Source: DASRWI01 sp035654655 (GTDB lineage: Bacteria; Bacteroidota; Ignavibacteria; Ignavibacteriales; Ignavibacteriaceae). From it: DNA of 64,000 bases. A program made the translations under genes and the position numbers. The notes beneath the pieces are model-generated. The model searched no databases and was not told the origin of the DNA. It saw nothing but the letters and a program-made list of their open reading frames with translations. Below, in pieces: positions 35,787-43,550 of the stretch. Location: the NCBI GenBank assembly GCA_035654655.1, contig DASRWI010000041.1:37988-101987 (forward strand). The letters are read 5' to 3'. Each line of letters starts with the position of its first letter. The first letter of the stretch is position 1.

Positions 35787-37145
35787 ATGAGCAACAAAGT
35801 AAAAATCAAAATATTTTCGGATTTTGAAGATAATAATGACTTACTTACTGCCCTCAAGCAATTAGAGTTGAAGGATACAAATGTTTCTTCATCTATTGTA
35901 AAAACTTTCTCGATAAATGATAATGAAATAATTGTTTATTATGCAAACAAAATTGATTCTATTTACTTAGATAAACTGGTTAAATATAAAACAACTTATA
36001 AAAATAAAATTGTAATTGTAACCAAAGAAAATAATGGTTACTTACTAAGTTCTTTAGCAAAGTTGGGATTCGATAATTTCTTTGTTCTTCCTACCGAACG
36101 GTATAATTTATCTTCTTATTTATTCGAACTAATTAAATCCAAAAGATATTTAACCCGAAGCGTGTATTTAAGCCGCGATGAAATGAATTATAATCTTATT
36201 ATAGGTGAATCTGAATCAATTAGAAAAATAATAAATCTTTCTAAAAGAGTTTCTGATAAAAATGATATAAATATTTTGATAATGGGAGAAACCGGTACTG
36301 GTAAAGGGATGTTGGCTAAAGCCATTCATAACAATGCCTTTTCACCTGGACCATTCATTGATATAGTGTGTACAGCAATTCCAGAATCGCTAATTGAATC
36401 AGAATTATTTGGCCACGAAGCCGGTGCTTTTACAGGTGCTAAAAATAGAAAAGTGGGTCTTTTTGAACTTGCTGAAAAAGGCAGCTTATTCCTGGATGAA
36501 ATTGGCGACCTTAGTATAAATATGCAATCTAAATTGTTAAGAACAATTGAAAAGAAAGTTATTAGAAGACTAGGCGGATTAATTGATATTCCGGTTAATT
36601 CAAGAATTATTTCTGCCACTAATAAAGATTTAGCTTCATTGGTTGAGAGCAAAATATTCCGTGAAGATTTATTTTATAGATTAAATGTAGTAACCATTAC
36701 TCTTCCTCCCTTAAGAGAAAGAGGAAATGACCCTTTAATACTTGCTGAACATTTTATAAAAATATATAATAAACAATTTAATAAGAACATTAAAACGATA
36801 GAACGAGAAGCAAAACAGTTCATATTAAATTATACCTGGCCCGGTAATATAAGGGAATTGAAAAATTCTATTGAACGTGCTGTTTTATTGAATGAAGATA
36901 GTAAATTAAGATTATCTCATTTTTCTCAATTCTTTAAGGACTTGCAAAAAGAATCCAAAGTAATGTCTGATGAAAAATTACTCCCACATTTAATAAGAAT
37001 GGACCTAAATTATAATTCCATCCCTCTAAAAAAACTTTCAAAAATCTATGCTAAAGAAGTCCTATCTAAGCTTAATGGTAATAAATTCAGAACAGCAAAA
37101 CTTCTAAATATTTCCCGTCCCAATTTGGACAATTTACTTAAATAA
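35787..37145 (+). CDS. Sigma-54-dependent transcriptional activator with degenerate receiver domain
   Basis: 452 residues. The AAA+ domain has Walker A GETGTGKG (167-174), the sigma-54-contacting loop GAFTGAK (213-219), Walker B SLFLDEIGD and the arginine segment FREDLFYRLN. A Fis-type helix-turn-helix closes the protein (NKFRTAKLLNISRPNLDNLL). The N-terminal ~125 residues have receiver-like length and alternation, but no phospho-acceptor Asp at the expected strand end (IIVYYANK) and no conserved Lys-Pro near the end (VLPTERYN). Control by the adjacent kinase or by partner binding is therefore more likely than by a histidine kinase. Two sigma-54-like sites lie just downstream. Confidence 0.93.
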   Translation: MSNKVKIKIFSDFEDNNDLLTALKQLELKDTNVSSSIVKTFSINDNEIIVYYANKIDSIYLDKLVKYKTTYKNKIVIVTKENNGYLLSSLAKLGFDNFFVLPTERYNLSSYLFELIKSKRYLTRSVYLSRDEMNYNLIIGESESIRKIINLSKRVSDKNDINILIMGETGTGKGMLAKAIHNNAFSPGPFIDIVCTAIPESLIESELFGHEAGAFTGAKNRKVGLFELAEKGSLFLDEIGDLSINMQSKLLRTIEKKVIRRLGGLIDIPVNSRIISATNKDLASLVESKIFREDLFYRLNVVTITLPPLRERGNDPLILAEHFIKIYNKQFNKNIKTIEREAKQFILNYTWPGNIRELKNSIERAVLLNEDSKLRLSHFSQFFKDLQKESKVMSDEKLLPHLIRMDLNYNSIPLKKLSKIYAKEVLSKLNGNKFRTAKLLNISRPNLDNLLK

Positions 37146-37232
37146 GTAACATTTTCAGACATTTTTCAGGTAAAATTTTCCATGCCTTTAAAATATAGTT
37201 GATTTTTAGCTTAAAAACTCATCTTTATTATT

Positions 37233-37248
37233 CGGCATATATATTGTT
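37233..37248 (+). promoter_or_regulatory. Sigma-54-like -24/-12 element, upstream copy
   Basis: CGGCAT-N5-TTGTT matches the spacing of TGGCAC-N5-TTGCW exactly (GG to G of the -12 is 11 bases). It differs at the first base, the sixth base and the GC of -12. It would start a transcript near 37258 that ends at the 37353-37390 terminator. Confidence 0.45.
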
Positions 37249-37257
37249 ATTATTTAT

Positions 37258-37391
37258 GAAAAGAATAAAACAGTTTAGCATAGCAAATAAACTATTTTAG
37301 GACCCACTTTATTTATTTTCTTTCTAAAATAAATAAAATTAACCTATTTATTGGAAAGTTGTAAAATTTATTTACAACTTTCCCCTTTTTT
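37258..37391 (+). ncRNA. Candidate sigma-54-driven small RNA (about 130 nt)
   Basis: Between the upstream -24/-12 element and a strong terminator there is no protein frame, but there are three hairpins. They are AGTTTA/TAAACT (37272-37293), a perfect 12-bp TTTATTTATTTT/AAAATAAATAAA (37308-37337), and the terminator. The single-stranded stretch between the first two holds GGACCCACT (37300-37308). This is the exact reverse complement of the nine bases directly before the ATG of the repeat-peptide gene. Ends are inferred. It may also simply be the 3' trailer of the upstream operon. Confidence 0.4.
37353..37391 (+). terminator. Strong Rho-independent terminator
   Basis: A perfect 13-bp stem GGAAAGTTGTAAA/TTTACAACTTTCC (37353-37383) with a five-base loop is followed by CCTTTTTT. 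It lies about 210 bp past the stop of the sigma-54 activator gene, an unusual distance unless a separate transcript ends here. Confidence 0.92.
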
Positions 37392-37466
37392 CTTTTTAAA
37401 TCGGTAAACTCTACCATTTATCAAGTTTCATACCCGTGTTATCCAATAAAAACGATTAAAATGTAA

Positions 37467-37482
37467 TGGCATAAACCTTGTC
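37467..37482 (+). promoter_or_regulatory. Sigma-54-like -24/-12 promoter of the repeat-peptide gene
   Basis: TGGCAT-N5-TTGTC fits TGGCAC-N5-TTGCW at the required spacing with two mismatches. It lies 68 bp before the ATG at 37551, predicting a leader of about 58 nt. The adjacent upstream gene is a sigma-54 activator, which strengthens the call. Confidence 0.55.
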
Positions 37483-37550
37483 CTTACTCACTTGCTATGC
37501 TTTAAATAAATCATCTCTTAGATGATATTTTTCACTAATGGAGTGGGTCC

Positions 37551-37937
37551 ATGAAAATAACTGTTTTACTCTTTTTTATTAGCGGTATTTTCTTTTTCGG
37601 AAGTGCCCAGACAACGACTACTGTAGAGGAAGCTCAGAGATATCAGGCTACTATGCAAGCTGCAGCTGATAACTACACTACTAGCACAGAAGATACATCA
37701 ACATACGTGGGTGATCTTTCAAGCCGCTATGGCTGGGCTAAATCTAGCTCCCAACTAGAAGAATTAGGAAGCCGTTATGGATGGGCTAAATCCAGTTCAC
37801 AATTGGATGAACTAGGAAGCCGCTATGGTTGGGCTAAATCCAGTTCACAATTAGATGAATTAGGTAGCCGCTATGGTTGGGCTAAATCTAGTTCACAATT
37901 AGATGAATTAGGTAGCCGCTACGGTTGGGCTAAATAA
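37551..37937 (+). CDS. Exported tandem-repeat peptide precursor-like protein (5 x SRYGWAK)
   Basis: 128 residues. A signal peptide (1-20, ending FFFGSAQ) precedes a Thr/Ala-rich leader-like segment (21-57). The heptapeptide SRYGWAK occurs five times at 58, 74, 90, 106 and 122. Four spacers SSSQL(E/D)ELG separate the copies, an exact period of 16 residues or 48 bp. The protein ends with the fifth SRYGWAK. The repeats differ at synonymous positions, so protein sequence is under selection. Basic residues bound the aromatic core, making trypsin-like cleavage possible. It could be a multi-copy peptide pheromone or RiPP-like precursor, or a small repetitive surface/structural protein. I know no named family. 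SD GGAG lies seven bases before ATG. Confidence 0.85.
   Translation: MKITVLLFFISGIFFFGSAQTTTTVEEAQRYQATMQAAADNYTTSTEDTSTYVGDLSSRYGWAKSSSQLEELGSRYGWAKSSSQLDELGSRYGWAKSSSQLDELGSRYGWAKSSSQLDELGSRYGWAK
37722..37934 (+). repeat. Five-copy in-frame 48-bp tandem repeat
   Basis: Units begin AGCCGCTATGG or close variants, at 37722, 37770, 37818, 37866 and 37914 (the last is partial, 21 bp). The third and fourth full units are almost identical in DNA, while the first differs at several third positions. Confidence 0.95.
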
Positions 37938-37980
37938 AAAAAATTTTTTTATTGCCTAAATAAACAAAACATTGTACATT

Positions 37981-38011
37981 AGCCTTTAATATCTATTAAA
38001 GGCTTTTTTTT
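37981..38011 (+). terminator. Rho-independent terminator between repeat-peptide and peptidase genes
   Basis: A perfect 10-bp stem AGCCTTTAAT/ATTAAAGGCT (37981-38004) with loop ATCT is followed by eight T. Only six bases separate the T run from the next ATG. Confidence 0.93.
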
Positions 38012-38017
38012 GTCCTA

Positions 38018-40945
38018 ATGAATAAAAGAACATTAATATTAGTTTTTCTTCTTCTCTTTTTAAGAGTTTCTTTCCCTCAATCGACCTGGCTTATTTCAGA
38101 AAGTAAAAATTTTAAAATCATTTATCTTGAAAAACATTCTGGCATAATTCCGCACATTATTGCTTCTGCAGAAAGGTCTTTTGCTGTATTATCAAAAGTC
38201 TTTAATTACACTTTATCTGAAAAAATAATCATTAATGTTTATGATATAAATGATTATGGTTTTGCCTCCGCAACCAATGTCCCTGAAAACTTCATCCGTC
38301 TTGAAATAGAACCTTTTGAAGCGGGTTATGAAAACATTCCTTTTAATGAAAGAATTCAATGGCTTATCAGTCACGAACTTGTACACATAGTAGTTAATGA
38401 TAAAAATTCGGAATTTGGGAATTTCCTCCGCTCAATTGTTGGGAAAGTTGCACCTGAACAAATGGAACCTCTTTCAGTTTTCTTTAGTCTTTTAACCAAT
38501 GGGAATAGATATACTCCACGTTGGCATCAGGAATCAATTGCTGTTTTTTGTGAAACATGGTTAAGTGGAGGTTATGGAAGAGTTCTTGGTAATTTTGATG
38601 AAATGTACTTCAGGTCTTTGTACTTAGGAGAAAACCACTTCCCTTCTGATGTTGAGTTAGATGCAAAAACCAGTCACAATAATTATTTGCTTGAAACTTT
38701 ATTTTATCTTTATGGAGGAAGATTCGCCGCTTATCTTAGCTTAACCTATGGTCCTGAAAAACTTGTTCATTGGTTTAGTGAGGACAATAATAGCATAACT
38801 ACTTCGTTCAAAGTATCATTTGAATCAATTTTCAATATTAGTTTTAATGAAGCCTGGAAAAACTTCATAGATTATGAAAGAAAGTTTCAAGAAAAGAATG
38901 TAGAAAAGATTCAAAAAAATCCGGTAACAAGAATAAACAGATTGACTAAAGAACCCATTGGCTGGGTAACATCAGCATATTATGATAAAGATTTAAATTC
39001 ATTGTTATTTGGTTATCATAAACCTCATCACCTGGCAGCAATACAAAAATTTTCATTGAAGGATTCTACTTCTGAAGATATTGCAACACTTCCTTCACCG
39101 AGTATTTATCAGGTTGCATCAACAGCTTACGATAGCAGCAATAAATTATTTTTCTTTACCACAAATAATAATCAACTTTATCGGGATGTTTGGGTTCTTG
39201 ATACAAAAACAAATAAAAATAAACTATTATTTGAAGACTGCCGTGTGGGACAGTTAAGTATTTCACCTGCAACAAACGATTTATTTGGAGTTCAACATTC
39301 ATTAGGAAAAGTTTCAATCATTCATTCAGCTTATCCTTACCATCAAATAGATGTTATTAAAACATTTCCTTTCGGAGATGAGGTACAGCAAATCTCATTA
39401 AGTCCAAGTGGAGATTTAGTAGCTATAATTCTTCATAAGCAGGATGGGACTCAGCAATTAATTATATCATCAATTAAATCTTTATTGTTTGATAAAGAAT
39501 TAAAATTTAAATTTATAACTGATAAAGGTTCTCCTGAAAATCCATCCTGGAGTAATGAGGAAAACTTCTTATTCTGGAATGCTTATGTAAATGGTGTTTC
39601 AAATATTTATAGAATGAATCTTTTAGATAATGATATTGAGCCTTTAACAAATGTTCTTACAGGGCTATTCAGACCTCTTTATTTAAATGAAGATTCAATT
39701 TTTGCTTTTGAATTTTCATCTGAAGGTTTTTATCCAGTTTTAATTGAGAATAAAAAAGCAGATAGATTAGCTGCGATAAGTTATTATGGACAAGAGTTAT
39801 TAAATAAAAATAAAAATCTAATAACTCAGTTTGCATTAAATAATAATATTGATGCAGCTATTTATGTTGCCCCTGATGAATATAATGGACTTGAGCACTT
39901 AAAGGTTTTAACTTTTATTCCTGTAATTACCGGATTTCAAAAACAAAAAGTTTTAGGATTTTATGCTCATATATCTGACCCTTTGATTAATCACGATATT
40001 GTAACTGAATTTGGGTATTCCCCTTTCAAAGAAAATCCATTGGGTCCTAAATTCCACTTTAAGTTGAAGTACGATTATTTGAAAAAACTTGAAGTATCTA
40101 TTGATCATAATGCAACGGATTTTTATGATTTATTCAATACACGAAAAAGAGGAATGATAGGTTCTAAATTTAGAATAGGACATAATTATTATTGGGTTTA
40201 TGATAACCCTCTTAAAGTTACACAAAAAACAGAATTAGCTTTATATAAGGATATTCAATTTATAAATGATAACCTTGTAAAAGTTTCTGAACCTGATTTC
40301 GCAGTTGCACAAACAATTTTCAATTCAAAGAATTTAAGAAGAACAATTGGTTCATCAGATTTCGAATCAGGTAATGAATTCAATGCAACTGTTATGGTTT
40401 TTGGAAGTAATCCCAAAGAACCTCAGTATGCATGGGAGTCTCACATAGAATGGGATAATTACAATTTATTTTTATTTAACCATAATGTTCTACACTTCAA
40501 ATTGTCAGGTGGATATCATAAAAAAAATGATAATTTATATCAGGCAAGATTTTTCTTTGGCGGCTTTGGAAACCGTGAAGTCGAAAATGTAGATGTTAAA
40601 CAGTATAAAAGTGTTTTCAGATTTCCAGGAATTCCAATCTATAGTCTTCCTGCAGAACAGTTTGGAAAATTACTAATTGAAAATACTTTCCCACCAATTC
40701 GCTTTGCTGATTGGAATATCGGTCAACACTATTTGAATCATATAGATTTTTCCATATATTCACAATTGTTAGTTTTGAAAACAGATTCAGATAATAAATG
40801 GATTGATGCAGGAGCTCAGATAAATTTCATTTTTAAGCATTGGTTTAATCTTGAATCAACATTTTCGGCAGGGATCGCTCACGCTTGGAGCAGCTCAGAA
40901 AAAAATTGGGAATGGTTTTTGTCTTATAAGTTGTTAAAGAATTAA
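38018..40945 (+). CDS. Exported HExxH metallopeptidase with beta-propeller and C-terminal beta region
   Basis: 975 residues. A signal peptide ends RVSFPQS. The gluzincin-type zinc motif HELVH is at 119-123, with a likely third ligand Glu172 in WHQESIAVF; this resembles the peptidase-MA family. Residues of about 300-640 look like a TolB/WD-type propeller (SPSGDLVAIIL, NPSWSNEENFLFW). The last ~300 residues are rich in alternating beta strands and may form an outer-membrane or surface barrel. It starts just after the terminator of the repeat-peptide gene with no room for its own promoter or SD, so it probably depends on read-through. It is a candidate processor of the repeat protein, by position only. 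Confidence 0.82.
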   Translation: MNKRTLILVFLLLFLRVSFPQSTWLISESKNFKIIYLEKHSGIIPHIIASAERSFAVLSKVFNYTLSEKIIINVYDINDYGFASATNVPENFIRLEIEPFEAGYENIPFNERIQWLISHELVHIVVNDKNSEFGNFLRSIVGKVAPEQMEPLSVFFSLLTNGNRYTPRWHQESIAVFCETWLSGGYGRVLGNFDEMYFRSLYLGENHFPSDVELDAKTSHNNYLLETLFYLYGGRFAAYLSLTYGPEKLVHWFSEDNNSITTSFKVSFESIFNISFNEAWKNFIDYERKFQEKNVEKIQKNPVTRINRLTKEPIGWVTSAYYDKDLNSLLFGYHKPHHLAAIQKFSLKDSTSEDIATLPSPSIYQVASTAYDSSNKLFFFTTNNNQLYRDVWVLDTKTNKNKLLFEDCRVGQLSISPATNDLFGVQHSLGKVSIIHSAYPYHQIDVIKTFPFGDEVQQISLSPSGDLVAIILHKQDGTQQLIISSIKSLLFDKELKFKFITDKGSPENPSWSNEENFLFWNAYVNGVSNIYRMNLLDNDIEPLTNVLTGLFRPLYLNEDSIFAFEFSSEGFYPVLIENKKADRLAAISYYGQELLNKNKNLITQFALNNNIDAAIYVAPDEYNGLEHLKVLTFIPVITGFQKQKVLGFYAHISDPLINHDIVTEFGYSPFKENPLGPKFHFKLKYDYLKKLEVSIDHNATDFYDLFNTRKRGMIGSKFRIGHNYYWVYDNPLKVTQKTELALYKDIQFINDNLVKVSEPDFAVAQTIFNSKNLRRTIGSSDFESGNEFNATVMVFGSNPKEPQYAWESHIEWDNYNLFLFNHNVLHFKLSGGYHKKNDNLYQARFFFGGFGNREVENVDVKQYKSVFRFPGIPIYSLPAEQFGKLLIENTFPPIRFADWNIGQHYLNHIDFSIYSQLLVLKTDSDNKWIDAGAQINFIFKHWFNLESTFSAGIAHAWSSSEKNWEWFLSYKLLKN

Positions 40946-40960
40946 TCATTAAATCTATTA

Positions 40961-42178
40961 ATGCCTTTAAACCTCAATGAAATAAAGAAAATACTTCTTA
41001 ATTTCTTTAAAAAAGAAGATATTGACTACCTTTTAACTAAATTTACTCCTTCAGGAGAAATAGCTAAAAAGGGGGAAAATGTTACATTATTAGATTATAA
41101 TCCTACATTAATACAAATAATTGATTATAGTCTGATAAACCTGGAAGAGGATAAATTCCTTGAATTATTGAATTTATTAGGCGAATACTTCCTATTCCAC
41201 GGAGACCTTAATTCAGCAAAAAGTGTCTTCCTATTCTCACACGAATATTCAGTAAAACGTTCACATCTTTTTGTTTACTCATCCTATTCCCTTCTTTCAT
41301 TGGGTGATATTTATAGTAGACACGCTGAATGGAAATCGAGTATATACTATATTCAGGAAGCAAAGAAATGCTTCAAGAAACAAAAAGATTATGTTGGGAT
41401 GGCGCGTTGTGAAAACTTAATGGGAACTATTTTCGGTGATAAAGGAAAACTTGATAAGGCATTAGAACATTTTGAAAAAAGCTTATCATATCTCAACATC
41501 CATAGTGATGACACCTTATCAGGAATGATAGAAATAAATTTGGGAATCATTTATTCTATATTGGGGAAATTTGATATAGCCTATACTTATTATCAAAGAG
41601 CATTATTTGTATTTCAATCCTTCAATGATATTCAAAGAATAGTTGAAGTAAAAAATAACCTTGCACTTTATTATACATTCAAAAAAGATTTTTTAACAGC
41701 ACTTGAGACATTTGATGAAAGCATTAAAATGTCTACTACTGATAAATTAATTTATTCTTTAGGAATTGCTTATGCCGGTAAGGCTTATATCCATACCGTT
41801 CTTAAAGACCTTCCCGCTGCATTAGCTTATGCAGACAAAGCAAGAGAAATCAGTGAATCAATAAATGATAAACTGACGTTAGCTGATGTTTATAAAATAA
41901 TGGGAATCATTGAGCGTGATAAAAAGAATTTTAAAGCTGCAATTAAATTCTTTGAACTTAGTCTCAACCTTAATAAAGAGTTAAAAAATACTCTTAATGA
42001 AGCAGAAACATTAATGGAGTACGGAACTCTGTATGTAATGCAAAATGATAAAAAAGCATTACAATTTTTCAAGAAATCCTTAATCAAATTTAAATTAATC
42101 AATTCTTCCTTTATGATTAAAAAAGTCAATGGATTAATTAAGGATTTTACCCAAAAAACGACTTCTAAAATCGGATAA
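40961..42178 (+). CDS. Cytoplasmic TPR protein
   Basis: 405 residues without signal or membrane segment. About seven TPRs cover 90-390 (for example AYTYYQRALFVFQSFNDIQR and AETLMEYGTLYVMQNDKKAL). They are similar in style to the TPR part of the 32229 kinase and to Rap-like or MalT-like peptide-sensing scaffolds, but no enzymatic domain is fused. It starts 15 bases after the peptidase gene. TPR proteins of the Rap/RRNPP kind bind imported peptides, which makes it a possible sensor here. This is inference. Confidence 0.85.
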   Translation: MPLNLNEIKKILLNFFKKEDIDYLLTKFTPSGEIAKKGENVTLLDYNPTLIQIIDYSLINLEEDKFLELLNLLGEYFLFHGDLNSAKSVFLFSHEYSVKRSHLFVYSSYSLLSLGDIYSRHAEWKSSIYYIQEAKKCFKKQKDYVGMARCENLMGTIFGDKGKLDKALEHFEKSLSYLNIHSDDTLSGMIEINLGIIYSILGKFDIAYTYYQRALFVFQSFNDIQRIVEVKNNLALYYTFKKDFLTALETFDESIKMSTTDKLIYSLGIAYAGKAYIHTVLKDLPAALAYADKAREISESINDKLTLADVYKIMGIIERDKKNFKAAIKFFELSLNLNKELKNTLNEAETLMEYGTLYVMQNDKKALQFFKKSLIKFKLINSSFMIKKVNGLIKDFTQKTTSKIG

Positions 42179-42249
42179 TTTAACATTATTTTTCTTTCCT
42201 TTTTAATTTAAAAGCAATATCTTGCTTAAAATAAATATTAGTTTATGAT

Positions 42250-43542
42250 ATGAAATTCTCAGAATTTAAGAGCTTAGTTGATAATAATAGTGTACAAGAC
42301 GTTTCAGCAGAAAAATTAAAAAATCTTGAACTAATTTTAGATATCGTAAAAAGTATTAATGGTTCATTAATCCTTGAAGATGTCCTTGAATTAGTTCTAA
42401 AGAATGCAATAAAACTTACAAACTCAGATCGGGGATTCATTGTACTTAAAAATCCTTCAGGCAATTTAGAGTTTAAGTTAGGACTCAATGCAGATAATAA
42501 GAGTCTACCTGAAAGTTCATTCCATATAAGTAATTCAGTTGTACAAGATGTTTCTGAAACCGGACAATCGCGTTTTATTGAAAATGCTCAAGGTGATAAT
42601 GATAATGACCCCTCTAAGAGTATTTTAGTTCTTGAACTGCAGACAATTCTTTGCTCCCCTCTAATAGCAGGAGGTAAAAAAATTGGAGTTATTTATGTAG
42701 ATAGTAAACATTTGCATAAAATAAATGTAAGTGAAATAACAAAAACTTTTGAAATTTTAGCCGGTCAGGCAGCCATCGCTATTGCAAATGCTCAGCTTTA
42801 CATAAATCAGGTAACTGCATATAATGCTTTAAATGAAGTAAATGCACATCTAATACAAATTGAAAGAAAAGCCTTAAAATCAAGTATTAACTCTGAAATC
42901 GGACAATCAGTTCAGGGATTAGTTCACCTTGCTCTTCTTGAAACAGAAAGTTTAATCAGAATAATTGAGAAATCTCAAAAGGATATTGACCCTAAACAAA
43001 ATAGTGAATCCTTATTATTTGACAGGTTAAAACTTAAAGTTAAAATTGCAATTGATAGCATTAGAAATATTCAAAAATATGCTCAGGTGCTTCAGGAAAC
43101 TTCAGTTCAAAATTTAAATAAAGATAATGGAGATTTGAATAGTACTATACTTTCAGTAATAAAACTTCTTTCACCTATGAAGAAATTCAACAAAGTAGTT
43201 TTTAAATCTCAGTTAAATGCTCTTCCATTATTCCAATACGATCCTGATCAATTCCAGCATTTGTTCGTGCACTTATTCAATAACTCTGCTGAAGCGAAAT
43301 ATGATTCTATTATTAATATAAAAACCTGGAGTGAAAAGAATAAAATTTTAATACATGTTTCAGATAATGGACATGGTATTTCTGAAGAAAATAAAAAGAA
43401 AATTTTTGCCCTTCCTGATGCAAGTAAAACCGGTTATGGATTATTTTTATGCAATAGCATAGTTGAAAGACATAATGGCACTATTGAACTTATGGAGAAT
43501 GTATCTGGAACTTCATTTTTAATTACTTTACCAATTAATTAA
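42250..43542 (+). CDS. GAF-domain sensor histidine kinase-like protein lacking a clear H-box
   Basis: 430 residues. A GAF domain covers about 30-185 (LVLKNAIKLTNSDRGFIVLK, and LAGQAAIAIANAQLY at its end). A helical linker leads to a HATPase_c domain with N-box (LFNNSAEAKYDS), G1 (DNGHGIS) and G2 (TGYGLFLCNSI). The expected phospho-acceptor H-box is not canonical. The matching helix reads SSINSEIGQSVQGLVHLAL, and the only His is off-register. It may be a degenerate kinase, or belong to a lesser-known HisKA type. No membrane helices are present, so it is a soluble sensor. Confidence 0.85.
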   Translation: MKFSEFKSLVDNNSVQDVSAEKLKNLELILDIVKSINGSLILEDVLELVLKNAIKLTNSDRGFIVLKNPSGNLEFKLGLNADNKSLPESSFHISNSVVQDVSETGQSRFIENAQGDNDNDPSKSILVLELQTILCSPLIAGGKKIGVIYVDSKHLHKINVSEITKTFEILAGQAAIAIANAQLYINQVTAYNALNEVNAHLIQIERKALKSSINSEIGQSVQGLVHLALLETESLIRIIEKSQKDIDPKQNSESLLFDRLKLKVKIAIDSIRNIQKYAQVLQETSVQNLNKDNGDLNSTILSVIKLLSPMKKFNKVVFKSQLNALPLFQYDPDQFQHLFVHLFNNSAEAKYDSIINIKTWSEKNKILIHVSDNGHGISEENKKKIFALPDASKTGYGLFLCNSIVERHNGTIELMENVSGTSFLITLPIN

Positions 43543-43550
43543 TTTTTATT

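Larger units (their letters stand above)
37146..37550. other. 405-bp intergenic regulatory region
   Basis: Contains no ORF of note. In order it holds a sigma-54-like site, a candidate structured RNA with a strong terminator, a second sigma-54-like site, a 7-bp leader hairpin (ATCATCT/AGATGAT, 37510-37526) and the start region of the repeat-peptide gene. Confidence 0.7.

Noticed and set aside
37551..37937. CRISPR-like interpretation of the 48-bp repeats
   Set aside because: The repeats are contiguous, in frame, and carry synonymous changes; there are no unique spacers and no cas genes.
42213..42230. AAGCAA-TATC-TTGCTT before the GAF kinase gene as a sigma-54 -12 or operator
   Set aside because: It is a perfect small palindrome, but no GG lies at the -24 spacing and no second copy is seen, so a sigma-54 site is not supported. 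It could still be a protein-binding site.
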